Assembly (NCBI RefSeq): GCF_000956505.1
Contig: NZ_JYIX01000034.1
Span: forward strand, 186,001 to 250,000
Source of the DNA: Microbacterium azadirachtae
GTDB taxonomy: Bacteria; Actinomycetota; Actinomycetes; Actinomycetales; Microbacteriaceae
Direction of reading: 5' to 3'
DNA: 64,000 bases
Under the pieces are notes generated by a model. It saw nothing but the letters and a program-made list of their open reading frames with translations, was not told the origin of the DNA and did no database searches. This document shows positions 25,049-33,490 of this stretch, piece after piece (position 1 is the stretch's first letter; every line of letters starts with the position of its first letter). Made by a program: the position numbers and the translations under genes.

Positions 25049-25953
25049 GCCCTGAGCCTAGGTCGCTCCGCCTCGATCGCGCGTCGCACTCCGACGGAGA
25101 AGGGAGTGGGAGCGATGCCGAAGCGCTGCTCGAAGGCGGAGGAGTCGAACAGGTACGGATGCTCGTACTGGTACCCCATCTCCAGGGTCTCCCGCGCCTC
25201 GCGGTCGACGAGGGCGGCGAGGCGCAGGAGACCCCGGGTCAGAACCCGCGCGCGACCGGGCCCTCCTGCGGCGATGTCGATGTAGTCGACGCCGCGGAGG
25301 GCTTCCGCCGTCGGCAGATGCCAGACGCCTGTCTCACTCGAGCGGCCGAGCGCCGCCAGCCCGCTGCCGATGTCGGGCGTGTACGTCATCGAATGCGCCA
25401 ATCCTGCGTCGAAGAGCCACCGCCCCGCGCGTCCGCGGCCCAGCGCGTCGATCACCAGCCGATTGAACACGCTCGTGCGCGCGCCGGGCCCAAAGAAGTC
25501 GGCGGCCACACCCACGACGACGTTCGGGAAGGACAGCAGCAGCTCCCTCGCCTCGGCACGGACCCGGCCCTTGCGGCTGATCGGCCGCAGGGGCGTGTCC
25601 TCGCGCATCGGCCCCTGCACTCGGCCGTAGGCGTAGACGTTGTCAAGGTAGATCAGCCGCGCGCCGGCGTCCCGCGCCGCCACTGCCGCATTCCGCACGA
25701 TCACCGGCCACTCCCGCGCCCAGACCGTGTGGTCGTACCGGAGGCCGGCCACGAGGTGCACCACGTCGGCTCCTGCAACGGCCGCGCGGGTCTGCGCGGC
25801 GTCGAGGAGATCCGCCTGCCGCGTCTGCACGCCGTCCGGCACGACGACGGGGCCCCGCGCGACGGCGACCACCTCGTCGGCGTCGCCGGCGAGCGCCGCG
25901 ACGGTCTCCTGCCCGATCACCCCTCTGGCGCCGAGCACGACGTGGACGCTCAT
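25045..25953 (-). CDS. NAD-dependent epimerase/dehydratase (extended SDR)
   Basis: The 302-residue protein opens with VHVVLGARGVIGQETVAALA, a variant of the TGxxGxxG Rossmann motif, and has LIYLDNVYAYGRVQGPMREDTPL, where the Tyr of the YxxxK site is followed by a changed context. That may mean altered chemistry or a non-catalytic role. Later PGARTSVFNRLVIDALGRG and TYTPDIGSGL are typical of the family. It is coupled by ATGA to both neighbours. The reaction is not assignable. Confidence 0.82.
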   Translation of the reverse strand: MSVHVVLGARGVIGQETVAALAGDADEVVAVARGPVVVPDGVQTRQADLLDAAQTRAAVAGADVVHLVAGLRYDHTVWAREWPVIVRNAAVAARDAGARLIYLDNVYAYGRVQGPMREDTPLRPISRKGRVRAEARELLLSFPNVVVGVAADFFGPGARTSVFNRLVIDALGRGRAGRWLFDAGLAHSMTYTPDIGSGLAALGRSSETGVWHLPTAEALRGVDYIDIAAGGPGRARVLTRGLLRLAALVDREARETLEMGYQYEHPYLFDSSAFEQRFGIAPTPFSVGVRRAIEAERPRLRA

Positions 25954-26924
25954 GCCCCCGCCCCCGCTCCGCCTGTCCAGCGCAGGTCGAACAGCTCATC
26001 GGCGTTCCCCGCGCGCACAGTCCGGGTCTGGGCCGCAGTGAGCACCGCGTCGTGCTGCGCCACGTCGGCGAGGAGTTCTCCGGCCGACTGGAACGGATAG
26101 TCGGTGCCGAGCATCAGCCGGTCGGCGCCGAGCACCTCCGCCGCGGCCCGCAGCGCCGCCGGGTTCACGTGCGTCACGGTGTCGAACCAGGCCCGCCGCG
26201 CAGCGACGTCCGGGGCTTCGGGGGCATCAGGGGCTTCCCAGGGCTGCTGGGCCCGCATCCGGGGAAGGAGCATCGGCAGCGCACCGCCGAGATGCGTGCC
26301 GATGACCTTCATGTGCGGGAACCGCGCGAGGTGCCCGGTGAGGAGCAGATCGGCCATCGCGATCGTGTCCTCGATCGGCGCTCCGACCGCCCAGCGCATC
26401 GGGCGTTGTGCGATCAGCGGGCTGCGCGCATCCGCGCCGACCGGGTGGATCAGCACCGTGGCCGACCGGGCGTCGAGCGCAGCGAAGAGCGGATCGAATG
26501 CGGGGTCGGTGAGCGCCGCGCCCAGGATGTCGGTCGTGAGCGCGACGCCGACGAAGGCCTCGTCCGCCAGCCGATCCAGCACGGCGAGAGCGTCGGAGAT
26601 GTGCGGAAGCGGGAGCGCGAGGAACGCACGGAACCGGTCGGGGTGGCGCTCGACCAGCCGGGCGTACTCGTCGTTGACGTGACGAGCGGCTGCGGAGGCG
26701 GCCGCGGCGTCATCGAGGTGCGGCACGAGCGGAGTGGCGGAGAGGATCTGCAGGTCGATCCCCGCCTCGCCCATCTGCGCGAAGCGCTGAGCGAGGTCGC
26801 CCGGCTCGTCGGTCGCGCCGAGCGCCCGGTACATGTCCAACCCCGTGACGCCGGACTCCGCCAGCAGGTCGAGGTAGGCGTGCGTCCACAGGTGCGCGTG
26901 CACGTCCACGACCGGGGCGGTCAT
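25950..26924 (-). CDS. Amidohydrolase family protein (ACMSD/resorcylate decarboxylase-like)
   Basis: The 324-residue TIM-barrel protein begins VVDVHAHLWT, the HxH metal motif, and has LIHPVG, then GTHLGGALPML, and ends with LGTDYPFQSAGEL, in which the Asp is the fourth ligand. DRFRAFLALPL is also typical of amidohydrolase-2. Family members are zinc-dependent decarboxylases or hydrolases of aromatic or unsaturated carboxylic acids. In this operon it lies between an amidase and an SDR protein, which suggests successive steps on one substrate. The ATG overlaps the amidase stop as ATGA. Confidence 0.87.
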   Translation of the reverse strand: MTAPVVDVHAHLWTHAYLDLLAESGVTGLDMYRALGATDEPGDLAQRFAQMGEAGIDLQILSATPLVPHLDDAAAASAAARHVNDEYARLVERHPDRFRAFLALPLPHISDALAVLDRLADEAFVGVALTTDILGAALTDPAFDPLFAALDARSATVLIHPVGADARSPLIAQRPMRWAVGAPIEDTIAMADLLLTGHLARFPHMKVIGTHLGGALPMLLPRMRAQQPWEAPDAPEAPDVAARRAWFDTVTHVNPAALRAAAEVLGADRLMLGTDYPFQSAGELLADVAQHDAVLTAAQTRTVRAGNADELFDLRWTGGAGAGA

Positions 26925-28303
26925 CGCGCAGCCCCCGCTCGCACCCGCGGCCGTCGATCGCGCCACGGCAGCCGCTCCTCCACCTCGGCGGCCAGCCGGA
27001 GCAGCTGCCTGTCGCGATCCCGTGCCGCCCAGAGCTGCACGCCCAGCGGCACGCCCGAGCTGTCGAGACCGCCGGGGATGCTGATCGCAGGCGTCCCGGT
27101 GACGTTGGCCGGAGAGGCGAGCGGCGCGGCCTCGAGCGACCTCATGAGCCACTCCTCCCCCGAATCGCGCTCCGCGCCGCGCCCGAACTCCCCGATCCGC
27201 GGCGCCGGGGCCAGCGTGGTCGGCGACAGCACCGCATCGACGGTGCCGAACAGTGCATCGACGCCGCGGATCAGCGTGCCGGCGTCCTCCCACGCCGCGG
27301 CCCGATCCGCGTCGGTGAGCGAGGCGCCGTACGAATGCAGCGCCGCGGTCTGCGGCTCCAGCAGCCCTGCGGGATCGCGCTGCAGCGCCGCGGCGATCGC
27401 GTCGACCCACTCCGCGGTCGTGGCGGCCCAGATCACCGCCGTCGCGTGCGCGTGCGTCGCCCAGGTGACCCCGAGGTCGACGGGGCCGGTGACGACCTCA
27501 TGACCCGCATCGCGCAGCGCCTCCGCCACCGCCTCCGCCGCGCGCCACGACGCAGGGTCGACCGCCCGGGAGCCGAGAGCACCGTCGGTGAGGAGGATCC
27601 GCAGCCGCCGGTCCACGGCCGGCGCCGTGGAGTCGGCGACTGCGTCGAACAGGGTCTGGGCGTCGCGGACCGAGCGGGTCACCGCGAACGGCACGGCCAG
27701 GCCCTCGACGGGATCGGGGTCGGGAGCCCACGAGACGGCGCCACGGGTCGGCTTGAGCCCGACGAGTCCGGTGTGCGCCGCCGGCACCCTGATCGACCCC
27801 GCCGCGTCGGTCGCGTGCGCGATCGGCACCACGCCCGCGGCGACCGCTGCGGCGCTGCCGCCGCTCGACCCGCCGGGCGAGCGGTCCGGCGCGAACGGGT
27901 TGCGGGTCGCGCCGGTGGCCGTGGACTCCGTGACCACGGCCGCGGCGAACTCCGGCACGGTCGTGCGCCCGAGCGGCACGAGCCCCGCCGCCCGGAATCG
28001 GTCGACGAGCGCCGCTCGCTGCACCGGCATGAGCGAGGCGGCGAGGCGGGACCCGATCTCCATGCGACGTCCCGGGATCGGCGCGCCCATGTCCTTGAGC
28101 AGCATCGGCACACCCGCGAACGGTCCGTCGCCGAGCACCGGTTCCGGATCCGCCCAGGTCTCCACGATCGCGCCGAGCACCGGATCCACCTGCTCCGCCG
28201 CGGCGAGCGCGAGCTCCACGAGCTCCGCCGGAGTCGTCTCCCCCGCGCGGATCGCTGCGGCCGCCGCCTTCGCGTCCAGGTCGGCGTATTCGTCGAGATT
28301 CAT
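26921..28303 (-). CDS. Amidase (amidase signature family)
   Basis: This 460-residue enzyme has the complete Ser-cisSer-Lys triad region: the Lys in VPMLLKDMGAPI, then SPGGSSGGSAAAVAAGVVPIA and the catalytic Ser in TDAAGSIRVPAAHTGLVGLKPTRG. It hydrolyses an amide to acid plus ammonia or amine; the GatA-like family is broad and the substrate is unknown. ATG 28303 overlaps the TetR stop as ATGA and its own stop overlaps the amidohydrolase start. Confidence 0.92.
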   Translation of the reverse strand: MNLDEYADLDAKAAAAAIRAGETTPAELVELALAAAEQVDPVLGAIVETWADPEPVLGDGPFAGVPMLLKDMGAPIPGRRMEIGSRLAASLMPVQRAALVDRFRAAGLVPLGRTTVPEFAAAVVTESTATGATRNPFAPDRSPGGSSGGSAAAVAAGVVPIAHATDAAGSIRVPAAHTGLVGLKPTRGAVSWAPDPDPVEGLAVPFAVTRSVRDAQTLFDAVADSTAPAVDRRLRILLTDGALGSRAVDPASWRAAEAVAEALRDAGHEVVTGPVDLGVTWATHAHATAVIWAATTAEWVDAIAAALQRDPAGLLEPQTAALHSYGASLTDADRAAAWEDAGTLIRGVDALFGTVDAVLSPTTLAPAPRIGEFGRGAERDSGEEWLMRSLEAAPLASPANVTGTPAISIPGGLDSSGVPLGVQLWAARDRDRQLLRLAAEVEERLPWRDRRPRVRAGAAR

Positions 28304-28980
28304 CGTGCGTCCTTTCCGTAGTGCCCCCAGAACACGGACACCGCACCCGCGGTGACCACGGGGAGTTCCGATCGGTCGAAGTCCTTCGGCCGGAAGGTCG
28401 CGACGAGCTGCGGAGCCCCGATGCCCATCGCGATGAGCTGACGCAGCGGCAGGTCGCCGTCGGGCAGTGCGAGCAGACCCTCGCGCGCCATCATCGCGAG
28501 CGCATCGGCGAGCGGACGGTCACCGTATGCCGCGTTCGTACGCGCCCAGAGTTCGGCCAGCTGCGGGAAGCGCTCCGCCTCGCCGATCACTGTGCGGCGC
28601 AGATCGATCGTGGCGGGCTCCAGCAGCCGCTGCGCCCACGCGAGCAGGAAGGAGCGCAGAGCAGTGCGCGCCGAGTCCGCATCCGACCACGGGCCCACGT
28701 CGGGGAGGCCGGCGTACGCGGCGATGAGCGCATCGCCGACCGCATCGAGGAAGAGCCGCTCCTTGGTCTCGGCGTAGGCGTAGATCGTGGGCTTGGAGAC
28801 GCCGGAACGACGCGCGATGTCATCGACAGATCCGCCGAGGAACCCGTGCTGGCGGAACTCCACGACCGCCGCGGCGCGCACGGCGACGAGGCGTTCCCTT
28901 GCGCGCGGCGTGCCGACATTCAGCTCCGGGAGTCCGCAGTCCTTGCGGAGCCCGTGATCCCGATCCGTGGTGATGGTCAT
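28300..28980 (-). CDS. TetR-family transcriptional regulator
   Basis: The 226-residue protein has its helix-turn-helix at about residues 45-75: EFRQHGFLGGSVDDIARRSGVSKPTIYAYAETKERLF in parts, with recognition helix VSKPTIYAYAETK. The ligand-binding domain is of the C-terminal TetR_C type. It is the first gene of an overlapping operon with amidase, amidohydrolase, epimerase and cupin. A perfect palindrome (28985-29006) lies four bases upstream of the ATG, where a Shine-Dalgarno should be, so the gene is probably autorepressed and possibly leaderless. Confidence 0.88.
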   Translation of the reverse strand: MTITTDRDHGLRKDCGLPELNVGTPRARERLVAVRAAAVVEFRQHGFLGGSVDDIARRSGVSKPTIYAYAETKERLFLDAVGDALIAAYAGLPDVGPWSDADSARTALRSFLLAWAQRLLEPATIDLRRTVIGEAERFPQLAELWARTNAAYGDRPLADALAMMAREGLLALPDGDLPLRQLIAMGIGAPQLVATFRPKDFDRSELPVVTAGAVSVFWGHYGKDAR

Positions 28981-28984
28981 GCAG

Positions 28985-29006
28985 AACTTAACTGATGAGT
29001 TAAGTT
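28985..29006 (-). promoter_or_regulatory. Operator of the TetR-amidase operon
   Basis: AACTTAACT (28985-28993) and AGTTAAGTT (28998-29006) are perfect 9-base arms around GATG. The site is AT-rich, immediately upstream of the tetR start, and typical in size and symmetry for TetR proteins. I found no second copy in the window. Confidence 0.75.
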
Positions 29007-29049
29007 TCTATTCCCGCTCACGCCGAGATCCCCCCTACAAGGTCTGGCC

Positions 29050-30339
29050 TCAGCGCACGGCTCTGATCGGGAGCACGGCGAGTCCGCCCAGGGCGCCGAA
29101 GACGATCGCCGCGACGAACAGTGCGGAGTAGTTCTGTCCGCCCCCGCCGATCGCGAGCAGCGGGATGGCGAGCACCGGAACGAGGACCTGCGGCACCTGA
29201 TAGGACAGCGCCACGATGCCGAGATCCTTCCCGGCCTCCTCGAAGGTGGGAAGCACCTCGGTCATCATCGCGATGTCGACCGAGACGAACGATCCCTGCG
29301 CGGCGCCCACGAGCGTCATCGCCACGAGGAAGACCGGCAGGTCCGGCGCGACGGCCGCCAGCACCAGCCCGGCGGCCGACAGCAGGGCGGAGACCCAGAC
29401 GATCGCCTTGCGCCGGCCCGTGCGGTCGGAGATCCAGCCGAAGACCAGGGTGGTGACGACGCTGGCGCCCGTGAAGATGAGCACGACCATCGCGAACAGC
29501 CCAGAAGCGCTCTCCTTCGGCACCCCGAGACGGTCGATGATGAAGAAGAGGAGATAGGTCGACACCGTCAGGATCGACATGGTCACGAGCATCCTGCATG
29601 CCCATGCCCAGAAGAAGTCGCGGTATCGCACGGGGTTCAGCCAGTACGTCGCCAGCACGTCGGACCATCGCCAGCGCGGCGGCCGATCGGTGCGCACGAT
29701 GTCGTGCAGGCAGAAGAAGAGGATCCCGCAGAGCAGCGTCCCGATGACGCCGGGGACGACGAACCAGGTCCACTGCTCGTCGTTGGGCAGGGCCGCGACG
29801 AGCGCCGCGCCGACGACGAGCGCGATCGCGTTCGCCGCGCTCGCGGCCGCCGACACCCGTGCACGGATGCTCGTGCGGATCTGATCGGCGAGAAGCGCAT
29901 GGACCGCGGCGTTGGCGGCCCCATAGCCGGTCTGCGCGATCGCCCATCCGAGGACGATCTGCCAGAGCTCGGTCGAGAAGGCGAGCACCAGCACACCCGC
30001 GAGGCCCGATACCGCGCCGACGAGGATCCATGGCCGCCGTTTGCCGAACTTCGACATCGTGCGGTCGCTGAGGCGTCCGAACAGAGGGGTGATCAGGATG
30101 ACGATCACGCCCCCGATGGCCGCGACGATCGACAGCTCGACGCCCTTGGCTCCCTCGTCGGCGAAGGCGAGCATCTTGGGGATCGATGCGCCGATGAGCG
30201 TGCCGAGCACGAGGCTCAGCCCGAACCAGGCGGCGACGAAGGCGACGAGGAAGCCGCGGGGCTGCGGCGAGCCCGGGATGCCGCCCAGGACGGGCGGGCC
30301 CGAGGGATCCGCGGGCTCGAGTGTGGTTGGGGACGTCAT
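29050..30339 (-). CDS. MFS transporter (GPH/SUC-like)
   Basis: This 429-residue permease has 12 predicted membrane segments and the loop GRLSDRTMSKFGKRRPWILVG, close to the GR-SDR...GRRRPW signature of glycoside/sucrose-type MFS carriers. A second related loop, FGWISDRTGRRKA, starts the C-terminal half. It is the third gene of the LacI-controlled esterase unit, 21 bases behind the second esterase with GGAGGAG before the ATG. A glycoside or sugar ester is the likeliest cargo; that is inference. Confidence 0.87.
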   Translation of the reverse strand: MTSPTTLEPADPSGPPVLGGIPGSPQPRGFLVAFVAAWFGLSLVLGTLIGASIPKMLAFADEGAKGVELSIVAAIGGVIVILITPLFGRLSDRTMSKFGKRRPWILVGAVSGLAGVLVLAFSTELWQIVLGWAIAQTGYGAANAAVHALLADQIRTSIRARVSAAASAANAIALVVGAALVAALPNDEQWTWFVVPGVIGTLLCGILFFCLHDIVRTDRPPRWRWSDVLATYWLNPVRYRDFFWAWACRMLVTMSILTVSTYLLFFIIDRLGVPKESASGLFAMVVLIFTGASVVTTLVFGWISDRTGRRKAIVWVSALLSAAGLVLAAVAPDLPVFLVAMTLVGAAQGSFVSVDIAMMTEVLPTFEEAGKDLGIVALSYQVPQVLVPVLAIPLLAIGGGGQNYSALFVAAIVFGALGGLAVLPIRAVR

Positions 30340-30360
30340 CGTCTCCTCCTCGGAATCGGT

Positions 30361-31338
30361 TCAGGCCGCAGACGGTGCGGATCGGTAGGCGCGGGTGAGT
30401 TCCTGCGCGTGCTGCGCCTGCCACGCACGCGCACCGGGGAAGACGGCGGTGAGGCCGGGAGTGCCGTGGAGGTGTCCTGGACCGACGACGAGCTCCGTCT
30501 CGACGCCGGCCTCCGTCAGTCGCGCGGCGAAGGCGATCCCGCCGTCGCGGAGCGGATCGTGCTCGCCGACGAAGATCAGTGTCGGCGGGAAGCCGGAGAG
30601 GTCATCCGCGTCGAGCGGAGAGGCATCGCCGTCCACGGGCCCGTCCGGGCCGACGTACAGCCCCGCCACCCACGCGAACTCCTCGCGCCAGGGTTCTCCG
30701 GCCTGCTCCGCCGCGTGGCCCATGGGGCGCAGTGCGAGGGCGGGGACCTCGAGGGCTATGTGCACGAGCGGGAGGCTCCCGCGAAGGCGCAGCACGGTGC
30801 TCGCGGCGATCGCCGCCCCCGCGGAGTTGCCGCCGATCCCCACCCGTGCCGGATCCACGCCGAGCCGCGCACCGCCGCCGATCAGGGCTTCGAGCGCCCT
30901 GACCGCGTCGTCGCTGGCGGCCGGGTAGGGATGCTCCGGCGCGAGACCGTACTCGAGGGAGAAGATCTGCACGCCGCTGTCCAGAGCGCGGCGCGCACAC
31001 AGCCGCTCATTGATCTGCTCGTCGACCGAACCGCCGAAGAAACCGCCTCCGTGCAGCCAGAGCTGGGACGGGAGGGGACCTGTCTCGCCACCACGGCGGT
31101 ACCGCCGCATACGGATCGGCCCGCGAGGCCCGGGGATGACGAGGTCCTCTCGGTCCACGCCATCGGGAACCGGCAGCACCGCATCGACGGCCAGCAGATC
31201 GGAGAGCCGGCGTTCGGCGGCGCGTCGCAGGAGCGGGTCCCGGCTCTTCAGCCCGGGGAGCCCCGGCGAGATCTCCTCGATGCGGGCGATCCAGCCGAGG
31301 ATGCCGGGATCGAGGGCGAGTTCGGCGGGCAGGCTCAT
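30361..31338 (-). CDS. Alpha/beta hydrolase, GDXG (HSL-like) esterase
   Basis: This 325-residue esterase has the canonical HGGGF oxyanion motif (LWLHGGGFFGGSVDE), the nucleophile in GIGGNSAGAAIAAS, the Asp in FVGEHDPLRDGG, and a His in VVGPGHLHGTPG, so the triad is complete. Members of this bacterial HSL family hydrolyse short acyl esters, including acetylated sugars. The ATG overlaps the stop of the upstream esterase as ATGA, so the two enzymes are made together. Confidence 0.9.
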   Translation of the reverse strand: MSLPAELALDPGILGWIARIEEISPGLPGLKSRDPLLRRAAERRLSDLLAVDAVLPVPDGVDREDLVIPGPRGPIRMRRYRRGGETGPLPSQLWLHGGGFFGGSVDEQINERLCARRALDSGVQIFSLEYGLAPEHPYPAASDDAVRALEALIGGGARLGVDPARVGIGGNSAGAAIAASTVLRLRGSLPLVHIALEVPALALRPMGHAAEQAGEPWREEFAWVAGLYVGPDGPVDGDASPLDADDLSGFPPTLIFVGEHDPLRDGGIAFAARLTEAGVETELVVGPGHLHGTPGLTAVFPGARAWQAQHAQELTRAYRSAPSAA

Positions 31339-32348
31339 CGCGCGACGTCCGGGTAGACGACCGGTTCGTCATGCAGCGTCCGCAGCACCGCCACGAGCTC
31401 GCGGTGCAGGTGATCCGCGGCGGGGACGTGACCCCGGTAGGTCCCCGATCCGTGACTCTGCCCGATCACGCGCAGACAGGTCGCGGGCACTCCCGCATCG
31501 GCGAGCGCCCGGGCGTAGGCCTCGCCGTCTCCGCGCAGGGCGTCGAGCTCGGCCGTGTAGATGACCGCGGGCGGAAGGCCTCGCAGGGAGGGGGCGCGCA
31601 GCGGCGAGGCGTAGGGCTCGCGGGCGGTCGCGGGATCCTTGCCGAGGTACTGGGCGATGATGCCGCGCGCGAACCGGCGGAACAGCGCCTTGGGCACGAG
31701 GGAGGACTGCGCCTCGGGTTCGAGGTGCGCGCCCGTCGTGTCCAGCAGCGGCATCTCCAGCACTTGAAGTCGCACTGGCCGGTTCTTCCGGTCCCGGTTC
31801 ATCAGCGCGGTCGCCGCGGCGAGGTTGCCGCCGGCCGATCCGCCGCCCAGCGCGAGCCGGTCGGCATCCCCGCCCAGTTCGCGGGCGTGGGTCGCCGCCC
31901 ATTCGAAGACCGCCCAGCACTGCTCGGGCTGGGCGGGGTAGGTCACCTCGGGCGCGTGCGAGTACTCGCCGGCCACGACGATGATCCCGGCGTCCCTGGC
32001 GCGCTCGCGGAACATCGCATCCCACCACACCCAGTCGATTCCGGCGAGCTCGAAACCTCCCCCGAAGAAGTAGACCAGGACGGGCAGCCCTGCATCTTCG
32101 GCGGCGCGTTCCGGCGTCGGCCAGTAGACCCGCAGCCGCGCGTCCGGATGCCCTGGCACGGGGATCGTGTGCTCCTCGGTGGCGGCGGGAACCGGCGCGA
32201 TTCCGAGCTCTGCCGTCATCACCGGATCGAACGCGGCCGCGTTGCGCCTTCGCTCCTGCGCCGTCTTCCCCTGCGGCGGCTGCAGCGGCGCGAGCCGCCG
32301 TTCGACCGCCTCGACGAATGCGTCCATCTTCGGCCTGTTCCGCGCCAT
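31335..32348 (-). CDS. Alpha/beta hydrolase, GDXG-like esterase with a changed oxyanion motif
   Basis: The 337-residue protein has the nucleophile motif LALGGGSAGGNLAAATAL, Asp in YTAELDALRGDGEA, and His in IGQSHGSGTYRGH. The usual HGGGF before the nucleophile reads FFGGGFE here (VLVYFFGGGFELAG): the His is replaced by Phe while the three glycines that form the oxyanion hole remain. ATG 32348 (MARNRPKMDAF) was chosen over an upstream start that would run through the operator. It heads the esterase-esterase-MFS unit opposite lacI. Confidence 0.86.
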   Translation of the reverse strand: MARNRPKMDAFVEAVERRLAPLQPPQGKTAQERRRNAAAFDPVMTAELGIAPVPAATEEHTIPVPGHPDARLRVYWPTPERAAEDAGLPVLVYFFGGGFELAGIDWVWWDAMFRERARDAGIIVVAGEYSHAPEVTYPAQPEQCWAVFEWAATHARELGGDADRLALGGGSAGGNLAAATALMNRDRKNRPVRLQVLEMPLLDTTGAHLEPEAQSSLVPKALFRRFARGIIAQYLGKDPATAREPYASPLRAPSLRGLPPAVIYTAELDALRGDGEAYARALADAGVPATCLRVIGQSHGSGTYRGHVPAADHLHRELVAVLRTLHDEPVVYPDVAR

Positions 32349-32386
32349 CCTGATGACCTCCCTCGGTCTCGGCACTATTGTGTGGG

Positions 32387-32404
32387 CATCGAAGTACTTC
32401 GATG
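32387..32404. promoter_or_regulatory. LacI-type operator between esterase operon and lacI gene
   Basis: CATCGAAGTACTTCGATG is a perfect 18-base palindrome. It lies 38 bases from the esterase ATG and 30 bases before the lacI ATG, so one site could control both directions. LacI operators often have a central CG; this one has a central GTAC, a minor departure. Confidence 0.7.
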
Positions 32405-32433
32405 AAGAACTTTTGCAACGAGAGGGCAAGGGC

Positions 32434-33420
32434 ATGCGCGGATCCCCGAAGGTGACCATCTACACGGTCGCCGAGCGCGCCGGGGTGAGCATCTCGACCG
32501 TCTCGCTCGCGATCAACGCGCCGCATCGGGTGAGCGAGCAGACGCGCGTGAAGGTGATCGCCGCCGCGGGCGCACTGGGTTATCGCACGGCCTCCGCCCG
32601 TCGTCCCGTCGCGGGCATGAGGATCGCGGTCGCCGCACCGTTCACCACCTACCAGACGTACTTCCGGCGCTTCGCCGGGATGCTCCTCCGCGCCCGCGAG
32701 ACCGCGATCGAGCTCGCCGCCCACGACCTCCCGTCCGCAGCCAGCGCCAAGGCGCCGCTCCTGGACGCACTGCCGGCACGCGGTGGGATCGACGGACTCA
32801 TCGTGATGGGGGTGCCGTTGGGCAGCGCCGCGCTCCGGGCGAGCCGTGACGCCGCGCTCCCCCTCGTCCTCGTGGATGTGCGCCGGGCCCGTCCGGTCGG
32901 CGAGGATCCGCCGGTCGTCCTCCTCGATGACGAGGCCGGCGGACGCCTCGCCGGCGAGCATCTTCGCGCGCGCGGTCATCACCACGTCGTCTACCTGGGC
33001 GAGCCGCTCCTCTCGCGCGACTACATCGCCGCCGGACAGCTGCGCATGCGCGGCCTGTCCGACCACGTCAGGATCACCCCGATCGTGTGCGAGCTCGACG
33101 CGGATCCCACCGCACGCCTGCGCGAGGTCCTGTCCGGCGCCGATGCGCCGACCGCGATCATGGCCAACCACGACGAACTCGCCGCCCGCGCCTGGCACGG
33201 CCTGCGCGCAGAGGGCTTCTCCGTACCCGGTGACGTGGCGATCCTGGGCTTCGACGACGGCCCGCTCGCCCAAACCCTCGACCTCACGACCGTCCGTCAG
33301 CCCTTCGAGGAATCGGGCCGGCTCGCCCTTGAGATGCTCATCGACACGATCGCCCAGCCGACGAGATCGATCCAGCGGATGGAACTCGCGCCGAGTTTGA
33401 TCGTGCGAACGAGTGCCTGA
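32434..33420 (+). CDS. LacI-family transcriptional regulator
   Basis: The 328-residue protein has the LacI headpiece VTIYTVAERAGVSISTVSLAIN at residues 7-28, then the hinge VSEQTRVKVIAAAGALGYR, and a periplasmic-binding-protein-like domain with GIDGLIVMG, HLRARGHHHVVYLG and GFDDGPLAQTLDLTTVRQP. It is divergent from the esterase-MFS unit and probably represses it in the absence of a sugar-like inducer. ATG 32434 follows a GAGAGGG site; an extended frame upstream overlaps the operator and is not credible. Confidence 0.88.
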   Translation: MRGSPKVTIYTVAERAGVSISTVSLAINAPHRVSEQTRVKVIAAAGALGYRTASARRPVAGMRIAVAAPFTTYQTYFRRFAGMLLRARETAIELAAHDLPSAASAKAPLLDALPARGGIDGLIVMGVPLGSAALRASRDAALPLVLVDVRRARPVGEDPPVVLLDDEAGGRLAGEHLRARGHHHVVYLGEPLLSRDYIAAGQLRMRGLSDHVRITPIVCELDADPTARLREVLSGADAPTAIMANHDELAARAWHGLRAEGFSVPGDVAILGFDDGPLAQTLDLTTVRQPFEESGRLALEMLIDTIAQPTRSIQRMELAPSLIVRTSA

Positions 33421-33450
33421 GCGCGGGCTCCGGTGCGGAACCGTGTCTGA

Positions 33451-33470
33451 CCGGAGTCAGAAGACTCCGG
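33451..33470. terminator. Terminator between lacI and the DUF1851 pseudogene
   Basis: CCGGAGTC (33451-33458), AGAA loop, GACTCCGG (33463-33470): a perfect 8-base stem with tetraloop between convergent genes. T-tracts are absent. Confidence 0.5.
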
Positions 33471-33490
33471 GAACCATTCGACGCGGAGGG

